DNA of 9,346 nt, taken from UBA9845 sp051889975. Its GTDB lineage: Bacteria; Bacillota; Clostridia; Christensenellales; UBA1242. The stretch lies in the NCBI GenBank assembly GCA_051889975.1, contig JBJFDJ010000027.1, positions 1 to 9,346 of the forward strand. The letters run 5' to 3'. Made by a program: the position numbers and the translations under genes. The notes beneath the pieces were generated by a model. The model saw only the letters and a list, made by a program, of their open reading frames with translations, ran no database searches and was not told the DNA's origin. The stretch's first letter is position 1; each line of letters begins with the position of its first letter. Below are positions 1 through 6,175 of the stretch, piece by piece.

Positions 1-81
1 AAATTTATTATTTATTGTTTTTAAATAAACAATAAAATTAATAAAAGTTTGTTTGCTTTTTATTTTTTTGTGTTAATGTCT

Positions 82-109
82 TTGCTAAATTGTTAAAAAT
101 TGTTACAAT
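82..109 (+). promoter_or_regulatory. Probable SigA promoter of the amidohydrolase gene (extended -10)
   Basis: TTGCTA at 82-87 is followed by a 16-bp spacer and TACAAT at 104-109. A TG at 101-102 one base ahead of the -10 makes it an extended -10 element (TGTTACAAT). Transcription would start near 116, giving a leader of about 23 nt before the ATG at 139. Assigned by match to the consensus only. Confidence 0.55.
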
Positions 110-138
110 ATATTTAAGTGATTTGATGGGAATTTAAT

Positions 139-1404
139 ATGAAAATAAAATTTGAAAATGCATTGATTATAAAAAATTTTGATGACGAACCTTTTGTTGG
201 AGATTTGCTGGTTGAAGATGACAAGATTGTATATGTTGGTGGCAAAACGGATTTGCAGGCAGATAGAGTGATTGATGCAACTGGCAAAATTATTATGCCC
301 GGCTTTGTGGATGCACACACGCATAGTGCAATGACCTTGTTTAAGGGCAGGGCTAGTGATAAAAAACTTGAAGACTGGCTGTTTGATATGTTTTGCGCCG
401 AAAAAAAATTGACGGGCAATGATGTATATTATGGCACATCGCTTGCGTGCCTTGAATATGCAAAAAATGGCATAACAACGGTCAATGATAACTATCATTT
501 TGCAGATTATTCGGCAAGGGCATTTGTTGATTGTGGCATAAGGGCTGTTGTAAGCGTTACACAAAAATACAATATGAAAAAGTTTTTGAATGAAGTGGAA
601 CTAGAAGCACTTTATGGCAAAATCACAAGCCAAAGCACACTTGTAACGGCAAACTTTTACAATCACTCGGTTTATAACAGTGGCGAAGATATGTTTACTG
701 TGGCAAACAAACTGGCAAAAAAGCACAAAACATTTGTTTCAACTCACGCAAGTGAAACACTAGAGGAGGTTGGCAAGTGTGCAAGTCAAAACAACGACTT
801 GTCGCCAATAGAACTGTTGGAAGAATATGGTTTTTTTGACCAAAAAGCACTTGCCATTCACTGCACAAATGTCAGTGAACACGACATTCAAATTTTGGCA
901 AGATATGGGGCAAGTGTTTGTGCAAATTTTGGTAGCAATTTTAAACTTGCAAGTGGAATAGCACCAATTGTTCAAATGAAGAAGTATGGCATAAATGTTT
1001 GTTTGGGAACAGACGGCAGTGCAAGTAACAACAGGCTAGATATGTTTAGAGAGATGTTTTTAGCTGGCACAAGTCAAAACATATTGTTGTCACAAACAGG
1101 GCTTGTTAGTGCAAAAGAAATCTTAAAAATGGCAACAGTCAATGGTGCAAAAGCGCTTGGCTTAAACAATGTTGGAACTTTGCAAAATGGCAACTTTGCC
1201 GACCTTATTATGCTTGATAACAACAAAATTGATGGCGCAATAAACATCAATTTGTTTGAAAATCTTGTTTATTCGTTTGGCACAGAAGACATTGTGCTAA
1301 CTATGTGCAACGGCAAAATTTTGTATGATAAAGGCAAGTTTTTCTTTAAAAAATCTCCAAATCAAATTATAAAAAAAGCAAAAGAAATTGCAAAAAAGTT
1401 ATAA
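139..1404 (+). CDS. MtaD-type amidohydrolase (5-methylthioadenosine/S-adenosylhomocysteine deaminase family)
   Basis: A 421-aa cytosolic enzyme of the amidohydrolase superfamily, the usual length for the TrzA/SsnA/MtaD branch. Enzymes of this branch hydrolytically deaminate purine-type substrates at one divalent metal ion. The sequence opens with the small beta-sandwich (about 1-55), then the barrel. The metal-binding HTH motif is H60/H62 in PGFVDAHTH, the third metal histidine is H203 in STHASE with the likely catalytic acid E206, H241 (AIHCTN) is a further conserved histidine, and the metal aspartate is D292 in LGTDGSASNN. H176 in NHSVYNS fits the substrate-contacting histidine of MTA/SAH deaminases, and SNFKLASGIAP (266-276) is a signature of that group. 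The C-terminal GTLQNGNFADLIMLD closes the sandwich. The exact substrate is inferred; chlorohydrolase or guanine-deaminase-like activity is possible. The ATG is preceded by a modest GGGA ribosome site. The gene appears monocistronic, with no clear terminator. Confidence 0.85.
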   Translation: MKIKFENALIIKNFDDEPFVGDLLVEDDKIVYVGGKTDLQADRVIDATGKIIMPGFVDAHTHSAMTLFKGRASDKKLEDWLFDMFCAEKKLTGNDVYYGTSLACLEYAKNGITTVNDNYHFADYSARAFVDCGIRAVVSVTQKYNMKKFLNEVELEALYGKITSQSTLVTANFYNHSVYNSGEDMFTVANKLAKKHKTFVSTHASETLEEVGKCASQNNDLSPIELLEEYGFFDQKALAIHCTNVSEHDIQILARYGASVCANFGSNFKLASGIAPIVQMKKYGINVCLGTDGSASNNRLDMFREMFLAGTSQNILLSQTGLVSAKEILKMATVNGAKALGLNNVGTLQNGNFADLIMLDNNKIDGAININLFENLVYSFGTEDIVLTMCNGKILYDKGKFFFKKSPNQIIKKAKEIAKKL

Positions 1405-1626
1405 TTTTGCAAAACAGAAAAATCAACAACTCCAAAAAAATAAAACTGCTAAATGCAAAAAACAAGACGAAAGAAGCAAAAATGTAATGAGTTAAAAAGC
1501 AAAATGCAAAATAAAAATAAAAAAAGCAGTGAGTTAAAATACAAAAAGATATAAGACAAAAGTTAAAAAGCAAAAAAATAAAAATTGCAAATAAAATAAA
1601 ACGCAAAATATTTTTAAAGGATAAAT
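1405..1626. repeat. A-rich intergenic gap with a degenerate TGAGTTAAAA repeat
   Basis: This 222-bp gap is extremely A-rich on the plus strand and holds no credible gene. TGAGTTAAAA occurs at 1488-1497 and 1530-1539, 42 bp apart. The longer string AGTTAAAAAGCAAAA occurs exactly at 1490-1504 and 1561-1575. The copies look like remnants of a tandem duplication drifting under A bias. No CtsR heptad boxes (GGTCAAA type), CIRCE element or convincing -35/-10 pair was found, so how the downstream Clp gene is expressed is not visible. Confidence 0.5.
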
Positions 1627-4095
1627 ATGAATTACAACATCAATGTGGCAGAAAATGTAAACAAAATGCTTACATTTGCAAAAAATTCAGCAAAGATATA
1701 CAACTTGGGTGAAGTGGCAACAGAGCACCTAGTTTTTGGAATTTTGTGTTTAGAAGATTGTTTCGCAACTGATTTGTTGGCTGGCTATGGTGTTGACAAA
1801 CAAGACTTTGAACAAGTTTTGGCAGAGAGCAAGCAAGACGGCGACAATGTTTACAAAACTCCCGATTTAACGCCAAAGAGCAAGCAAGTGTTTGTTAGGG
1901 CGCAAAATCTTGCAAAGGAACTTGGCAATAGTTTTGTTATGCCAGAACACATTTTGTTTTCTATCTTAATGAACAGCAATTGTGTTGCCGTAAGTGTTTT
2001 GGACAAGGTTTTTAATGTAAACATCATAGAAATCAATAACAAATTGTTGCAGTATTTAAAGTCTTGTGCTCAAAAAGAAAAACAGCAAAAAACAGTTGAA
2101 GAAGTTACAAATAAATTAGATGAAGTGCAAAAAAACGACAGCAAAGTGAGCTCCCCTTTGCAAGAACTTGCAGATTTGGGCACTGACCTTACAGAAAAGG
2201 CAAGGCAAGGAAAAATTGACCCAATTATTGGCAGAAATAACGAGATAGACAGAGTGATTGAAATTTTGTGTCGCAAAACAAAAAACAACCCTTGTTTAAT
2301 TGGCGAAGCAGGTGTTGGCAAAAGTGCTGTAATTGAAGGTTTGGCAAACAAAATTGTGCAAGGCGATGTTCCACAACAACTCAAAGATAAAACTATTTTT
2401 TCACTTGATATCAGTGGCTTGATGGCTGGCACAAAATTTAGGGGCACACTAGAAAAAAAATTGCGTGATGCAATAAATGCCATTATTTCGCACGGAAATA
2501 TCATTGTGTTTATTGATGAAATTCACACTTTGGCACAGACAAACAGTGAAAAAGGCGAAGTATCCCCAGCAGATATTTTAAAGCCATATCTTGCTCGTGG
2601 AGAAATTAAAACTGTTGGCGCAACAACTATTGATGAATATAGAAAATATATGGAAAAAGACAAGGCTTTGGAGCGCCGTTTTCAACCTGTAACAATAAAT
2701 GCACCAACAAAGCAAGACACTTTGCAAATTTTAAAAGGCATAAGAGATAGTTATGAGGCATATCATGGTGTAAAAATTGGTGATGAAGCGCTAAACAGTG
2801 CCATTGAACTATCTGATAGATATATTTCAAACAGAAATTTCCCAGATAAAGCAATTGACTTAATTGACGAAGCAAGTAGCAGGGCAAAAATTTTTGCAAG
2901 CAATGTGCCAGCAGACATCAAGGCGCTAGAAGGCAAAGTTGCAGACTTGCAAAAACAAAAAAAACAGGCAGTGCAAAAAGAAGACTATGAAGACGCCATC
3001 TGTTTAAGAGAAAAGATTTTTGACTTAAAAAAGGAAATTGAAAGGCTTACAAATTATTATGGAACAAGCGACATAAAGCGAGTTATTGGGGCAGATGACA
3101 TTGCAAGTGTTGTGTCATTGTGGACTGGCATTCCAGTTACAAAATTAACCGAAACCGAAACTCAAAAATTGTTGAACCTACAAAATATCTTGCACAGGCG
3201 TGTGATAGGTCAAAACGAACCCATAGAAAATGTGGCAAAAGCAATACGCCGAAGCAGAGTTGGCATAAAAAGTGGCAAAAAACCAATTGGCTCATTTTTG
3301 TTTTTAGGGCCAACAGGTGTGGGAAAAACAGAACTATCCAAAGCAATTGCCGAAGCGTTGTTTGACGATGAAAACAACATAATAAGGCTTGATATGAGTG
3401 AGTATATGGAAAGCAACAGCGTTTCAAAACTCATAGGTTCGCCACCGGGATATGTTGGCTATGAAGAAGGCGGGCAGTTGACCGAAAAAGTTAGGCGAAA
3501 GCCATATTCTGTTGTTTTGCTTGATGAAATTGAAAAAGCAAACAATGATGTGTTAAACATATTGTTGCAACTTTTGGATGACGGCAGGCTAACCGACAGC
3601 CAAGGCAGGCTTGTCAATTTTGAAAACACCATTGTGATAATGACCAGCAATGTGGGTAGTTATGAGTTAGAAGATTTGATAAACGGCAAAGACAAAAATC
3701 AACAGTCGTCAATCATTCAATCATATCTAACAAAATATTTTAGACCAGAACTCATAAATCGCATTGACAACATAAGTGTGTTTAACAGTTTAACAAGCAC
3801 AGACCTTGCGCAAATTGCAAAAATTATGCTTTTGTCACTTTCAAATCGTTTAAAGAGCAAAAATATTGATTTAAAATTAACGCAAAATGCTTTAAATTAT
3901 TTGATAGAAAAAGGCTATAACAAAGAGTTTGGAGCAAGACCTTTGCGCAGGCTTATTGAACAGCAAATTGAAGATGTTATTGCCGAAGATATTTTGTTGC
4001 AAAAACTAAAAGATAATTATCTTGTTGAAATTGATGAACAAAATGGCGAGTTAAAATTTATTTATCAACAAAAGTTAAATAATTTGCAAAGTTAA
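1627..4095 (+). CDS. clpC: ClpC-like Hsp100 AAA+ unfoldase/disaggregase lacking the ClpP-binding loop
   Basis: An 822-aa class I Clp ATPase, close to the usual ClpC length. Domains: a Clp N domain with two repeats (about 5-65 and 80-145); AAA1 with Walker A GEAGVGKS (226-233), pore loop GTKFRG (268-273), Walker B FIDE (295-298) and arginine fingers R350/R351; a short middle domain with a UVR-like helix pair (about 444-474), typical of ClpC and much shorter than in ClpB; AAA2 with Walker A GPTGVGKT (561-568), pore loop GYVGYEEGG (608-616), Walker B LLDE (631-634) and sensor-2 GARPLRR (769-775). ClpC normally threads proteins into ClpP with adaptors such as MecA. Here the segment between SNVGS (674-678) and RPELINRID (706-714) is only 27 residues and has no (L/V/I)GF tripeptide, so pairing with ClpP is doubtful. 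The glycine-rich AAA1 loop after HTL is also replaced (303-316). The start is set by AAAGGA at 1616-1621. No ctsR, mcsA or mcsB is adjacent, unlike the classical operon. Confidence 0.88.
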   Translation: MNYNINVAENVNKMLTFAKNSAKIYNLGEVATEHLVFGILCLEDCFATDLLAGYGVDKQDFEQVLAESKQDGDNVYKTPDLTPKSKQVFVRAQNLAKELGNSFVMPEHILFSILMNSNCVAVSVLDKVFNVNIIEINNKLLQYLKSCAQKEKQQKTVEEVTNKLDEVQKNDSKVSSPLQELADLGTDLTEKARQGKIDPIIGRNNEIDRVIEILCRKTKNNPCLIGEAGVGKSAVIEGLANKIVQGDVPQQLKDKTIFSLDISGLMAGTKFRGTLEKKLRDAINAIISHGNIIVFIDEIHTLAQTNSEKGEVSPADILKPYLARGEIKTVGATTIDEYRKYMEKDKALERRFQPVTINAPTKQDTLQILKGIRDSYEAYHGVKIGDEALNSAIELSDRYISNRNFPDKAIDLIDEASSRAKIFASNVPADIKALEGKVADLQKQKKQAVQKEDYEDAICLREKIFDLKKEIERLTNYYGTSDIKRVIGADDIASVVSLWTGIPVTKLTETETQKLLNLQNILHRRVIGQNEPIENVAKAIRRSRVGIKSGKKPIGSFLFLGPTGVGKTELSKAIAEALFDDENNIIRLDMSEYMESNSVSKLIGSPPGYVGYEEGGQLTEKVRRKPYSVVLLDEIEKANNDVLNILLQLLDDGRLTDSQGRLVNFENTIVIMTSNVGSYELEDLINGKDKNQQSSIIQSYLTKYFRPELINRIDNISVFNSLTSTDLAQIAKIMLLSLSNRLKSKNIDLKLTQNALNYLIEKGYNKEFGARPLRRLIEQQIEDVIAEDILLQKLKDNYLVEIDEQNGELKFIYQQKLNNLQS

Positions 4096-4137
4096 ATATA
4101 CATAAAAATATTTAATAATTTAAAACTATAAATTTAT

Positions 4138-4166
4138 TTGGCAAAGTTTTTTGTTTGTGTTATTAT
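4138..4166 (+). promoter_or_regulatory. Promoter of the short hpf gene
   Basis: TTGGCA at 4138-4143 is followed by exactly 17 bp and TATTAT at 4161-4166, with TG at 4158-4159 forming an extended -10. An overlapping TATAAT lies at 4164-4169. Transcription would begin around 4173-4176, about 30 nt ahead of the ATG at 4204. The element also argues that the coding region does not begin upstream of it. Confidence 0.55.
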
Positions 4167-4190
4167 AATTATAGATAACATAAATTATCT

Positions 4191-4197
4191 AAAGGGG
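4191..4197 (+). promoter_or_regulatory. Ribosome binding site that fixes the hpf start
   Basis: AAAGGGG lies 6 nt ahead of the ATG at 4204. The open frame extends back to a TTG at 4138, but that TTG overlaps the -35 hexamer and has no ribosome site. The 22 extra residues would also be hydrophobic and unlike the family, so ATG 4204 is chosen. Confidence 0.8.
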
Positions 4198-4203
4198 TGT
4201 AAT

Positions 4204-4506
4204 ATGATTAAAAATTATCATTGTGGCGATTTACTTAGCCCAGCACTTGAAAGCATGCTTTCAAAAAAACTAAATAAGTTGGAAAAATTTGGCGTAGACC
4301 CAACCGTTGACATTTATATGTCTATGCAAGGCAAACAATTTTGCTTAAAAATTGCTTTAAAAGCAAAGAGTTATGAACTTATGGCAAAAGCAGTTTCGGA
4401 TGATATGTATAAAAACATTGATGAATGCGTAGATAAGTTGTCAGCAGGTCTTGTAGAAAAAAAAGTTGACCGCACAGGCAAAAAAGCTCCTGAATTTGAT
4501 GATTAA
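4204..4506 (+). CDS. hpf: Short-form ribosome hibernation-promoting factor (HPF/RaiA, S30AE family)
   Basis: A 100-aa protein with the pattern of the S30AE/HPF fold: an N-terminal helix with LSKKLNKLEKF (18-28), a strand pair with VDIYMSMQGKQFCLKIALKA (35-54), and the second helix with the hallmark DDMYKNIDECVDKL (66-79), the last being the most diagnostic. Such proteins bind the 30S decoding region in stationary phase and inactivate ribosomes. The C-terminus ends shortly after the second helix in a charged tail (VDRTGKKAPEFDD). The long HPF typical of Bacillota has a second, dimerising domain and about 180 residues; that domain is absent and no frame in the following DNA restores it. The gene has its own promoter and a perfect terminator and is therefore probably monocistronic. 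The N-terminal strand (MIKNYHCGDL) is divergent. A paralogous long HPF elsewhere in the genome is possible. Confidence 0.8.
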   Translation: MIKNYHCGDLLSPALESMLSKKLNKLEKFGVDPTVDIYMSMQGKQFCLKIALKAKSYELMAKAVSDDMYKNIDECVDKLSAGLVEKKVDRTGKKAPEFDD

Positions 4507-4512
4507 AAAAAG

Positions 4513-4538
4513 TGTTGCAGAAATGCAACATTTTTTTT
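4513..4538 (+). terminator. Intrinsic terminator after hpf
   Basis: Perfect 7-bp stem TGTTGCA (4513-4519) / TGCAACA (4524-4530), a GAAA tetraloop, and eight T residues (4531-4538). It starts 6 nt after the hpf stop codon. The A-run just upstream (4505-4511) could also let it work on the minus strand. Confidence 0.92.
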
Positions 4539-4566
4539 GTACGTAAAAAAAAATTTTACATAAGAG

Positions 4567-4656
4567 CAGTTTTTTGCACATAGGCATATTTTCATTTTTT
4601 GTGTAAAATCAGTTTTTTGCACAGAAGAAATTTTTTTTTCATAATAGCAGTTAATT
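4567..4656. repeat. Degenerate ~43-bp tandem repeat in the hpf-ftsA gap
   Basis: CAGTTTTTTGCACA occurs exactly at 4567-4580 and again at 4610-4623, 43 bp apart. Both copies are followed by a T-rich stretch ending in TTTTCAT. A third, truncated copy begins at 4648 (CAGTTAATT). No open frame or clear promoter was found here. The remaining parts of the 492-bp gap hold the hpf terminator, the cloverleaf palindrome and the ftsA promoter. Confidence 0.55.
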
Positions 4657-4739
4657 ATAATAAATAACTAAATAATAAAGCATTTAACAAAACAAGCAAT
4701 TGCAACACAAAAGCAAAAAAGAACCATTTTTAGCACAAA

Positions 4740-4819
4740 GGCAGTGCCAGTTGCTTGCTGGTCGCAAGCCGTGGCAACGCCACGCATATTTTGCAGGGCA
4801 AAATATAACTGGCACTGCC
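4740..4819. repeat. 80-nt GC-rich cloverleaf palindrome (perfect four-way junction)
   Basis: The outer 13-bp arms GGCAGTGCCAGTT (4740-4752) and AACTGGCACTGCC (4807-4819) are perfect inverted repeats. They enclose three perfect hairpins placed end to end: GCTTGC/GCAAGC (4753-4758/4764-4769, loop TGGTC), CGTGGC/GCCACG (4770-4775/4779-4784, loop AAC) and ATATTTTGC/GCAAAATAT (4786-4794/4798-4806, loop AGG). Only C4785 is unpaired at the junction, so 68 of 80 bases pair with no mismatch. The block is markedly richer in G+C than its surroundings. CAAA flanks both ends (4736-4739 and 4820-4823), which might be a short target duplication but could be chance in this A-rich DNA. It lacks the arm lengths and loops of a tRNA. 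It may be a cruciform DNA site, a non-autonomous palindromic repeat element, or a structured RNA on either strand. Confidence 0.85.
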
Positions 4820-4922
4820 CAAACAAAAGCCCAAATATAGCCCAACAAATTGCAAAATTTTTTCATTTGAAACGTTTTTGGAAAAATTAGGCAATCAATG
4901 TTATAAAATATTATTTTTTGGG

Positions 4923-4951
4923 TTGACAGTTTTCATTTTAAAAGTTATAAT
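4923..4951 (+). promoter_or_regulatory. Consensus SigA promoter of the ftsA-ftsZ operon
   Basis: TTGACA at 4923-4928, a 17-bp spacer, and TATAAT at 4946-4951: a perfect match to the housekeeping consensus in both hexamers and in spacing. The start of transcription would be near 4958, giving a leader of about 40 nt to the ftsA ATG at 4999. It suggests strong constitutive expression of the division operon. Confidence 0.9.
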
Positions 4952-4998
4952 TATTCATATATTGGTTTAAATATGCGACAAAAATTGGAGGAAATCTT

Positions 4999-6162
4999 AT
5001 GACCACTAAATATGTTAGCGTTATAGATTTTGGGTCTAGTAAGATTAGTGTTATGATTGGCGAAAGTGGTGTGAACAACACTTTCAACATCAAAGGAACA
5101 GGCGAAGTTGATTATGCTGGGTTTATAAATGGTGAATTTGTAGAGCCAGACAAGCTTTATGAAGCAGTTGCAAGTTGCATTGTTAAGGCAGAAACAAACA
5201 GTGGTCTCAAAATCACAAAATTACATATTGGCGTGCCAGCAGAATTTAGCTATGTCGTAAACAAAAATTGCAGTTTGGCTTTTAACAAACGAACAAAAAT
5301 AACCGAAGAGCAAATTTGCAAGTTGTTTGACATTGCCAGCAAAGATGTCAAAGACGACAAGTCAACTGTTATAAGTCGCAGTCCCATTTATTTTTTGCTT
5401 GATGACAATCGCAAGGTCATCGACCCAAAAGGTGAAGTTACAACAAGGCTTAGTGGCTCGGTTTGTTTGATATTTGCCGACAACAAGTTCATAGAAACTA
5501 TTGACAACATAGCAAAAACAATTGGCATAACCGAAGTTGTTTATGTAAGCAGTCCACTTGCCGAAAGCATGTATCTCTTGGACCCAGAAAAGCGTGACAA
5601 TGGTGCAATTTTGGTTGATGTTGGTTATCTTACAACAAGCGTGGCTTATGTTAAGGGTGATGGGCTTATTGACTTAAACAAATTTTCAATTGGTGGTGGG
5701 CATATCACAGCAGATATTTGCCAAGTTTTGAAAATATCTTTTAAAGAAGCCGAAACTCTTAAACGCAAAGTTGTTTTAAGCATAATGGCAAATGACAACG
5801 ATTTTTATGAAATCTCATCAAATGGTTCAATTATGCCAGTTAGCGCAAAACTTACAAACGAAATTGTTGCCAGCAGGCTTGATATGATTGTTGGTTTAAT
5901 TAACAGATGCTTAATTAAAATGCGTGGAAATAACTATATTCCAGTTTACATAACAGGTGGTGGCGTTTGCTTTTTAAAGGGCGGAAAAGATTTCATCAGC
6001 AAAGGAATTGGCGAAAATGTTGAAGTTTTAACAAGCAATGTTCCACAACTCAATCGTCCAAATTACAGCAGTATTTTGGGGCTTTTGGATATGGCTTTAA
6101 AAGAAAAAAAGTCAAACAAAACAGGCATTTTAAAAAAGATTAAAAATTGGTTTAAAAAATAA
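4999..6162 (+). CDS. ftsA: Cell division protein FtsA (actin-like FtsZ membrane anchor)
   Basis: A 387-aa actin-fold ATPase that polymerises on the membrane and tethers FtsZ. The phosphate-1 motif is VIDFGSSKI (8-16), the inserted 1C (SHS2) domain spans about 84-165, phosphate-2 is VDVGYLTTS (206-214), and the adenosine motif is ITGGGVCFLKG (318-328). The last residues GILKKIKNWFKK (376-387) form a basic amphipathic helix, the membrane-targeting sequence of FtsA, after a disordered linker. The length is slightly under the usual 400-440 residues. The phosphate-2 loop is less glycine-rich than in Bacillus, so this is a divergent FtsA. The ATG is set by GGAGG (4987-4991), 7 nt upstream. It is first in a two-gene operon with ftsZ (13-nt gap), under a consensus promoter. 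The usual upstream ftsQ/divIB partner is not here. Confidence 0.93.
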   Translation: MTTKYVSVIDFGSSKISVMIGESGVNNTFNIKGTGEVDYAGFINGEFVEPDKLYEAVASCIVKAETNSGLKITKLHIGVPAEFSYVVNKNCSLAFNKRTKITEEQICKLFDIASKDVKDDKSTVISRSPIYFLLDDNRKVIDPKGEVTTRLSGSVCLIFADNKFIETIDNIAKTIGITEVVYVSSPLAESMYLLDPEKRDNGAILVDVGYLTTSVAYVKGDGLIDLNKFSIGGGHITADICQVLKISFKEAETLKRKVVLSIMANDNDFYEISSNGSIMPVSAKLTNEIVASRLDMIVGLINRCLIKMRGNNYIPVYITGGGVCFLKGGKDFISKGIGENVEVLTSNVPQLNRPNYSSILGLLDMALKEKKSNKTGILKKIKNWFKK

Positions 6163-6175
6163 AAGGGGAATTTTT

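Noticed and set aside
11..60. Inverted repeat TTTATTGTTT/AAACAATAAA (11-20/27-36) and the weak AAAAG/CTTTT hairpin (43-47/56-60), as a terminator of a gene to the left
   Set aside because: The stems are nearly all A-T. A T-rich run follows the second hairpin, but the fold is too weak and the upstream gene is not in the window.
1388..1412. Inverted repeat TTGCAAAA/TTTTGCAA spanning the stop codon of the amidohydrolase gene, as a terminator
   Set aside because: The stem is AT-rich with only two G-C pairs and no T tract follows on the plus strand.
1367..1606. Minus-strand 79-aa hydrophobic open frame
   Set aside because: It is almost entirely F, L, I and C because the plus strand is A-rich, it overlaps the end of the amidohydrolase gene, and no ribosome site precedes it.
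1405..1626. CtsR or CIRCE heat-shock operator upstream of the Clp gene
   Set aside because: I looked for GGTCAAA/AGTCAAA tandem heptads and the TTAGCACTC-GAGTGCTAA repeat and found neither.
3120..3365. Plus-strand 81-aa open frame inside the Clp gene
   Set aside because: It is an out-of-frame shadow of the clearly coding Clp frame.
4740..4819. tRNA gene, suggested by the cloverleaf shape
   Set aside because: The outer stem is 13 bp instead of 7, the arm loops are 3-5 nt, and there is no T-loop GTTCRA, D-loop GG or anticodon arm of the right size.
4740..4819. Integron attC site or rho-independent terminator
   Set aside because: attC sites have a bulged single hairpin with RYYYAAC core sites and sit beside cassettes; this is a mismatch-free four-arm fold with no cassette or integrase. 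No T tract follows on either strand, so it is not an intrinsic terminator.
4684..4866. Minus-strand 60-aa open frame across the cloverleaf
   Set aside because: It has no ribosome site, its composition is odd (rich in C and W), and it is an accident of the palindrome and A-rich flanks.
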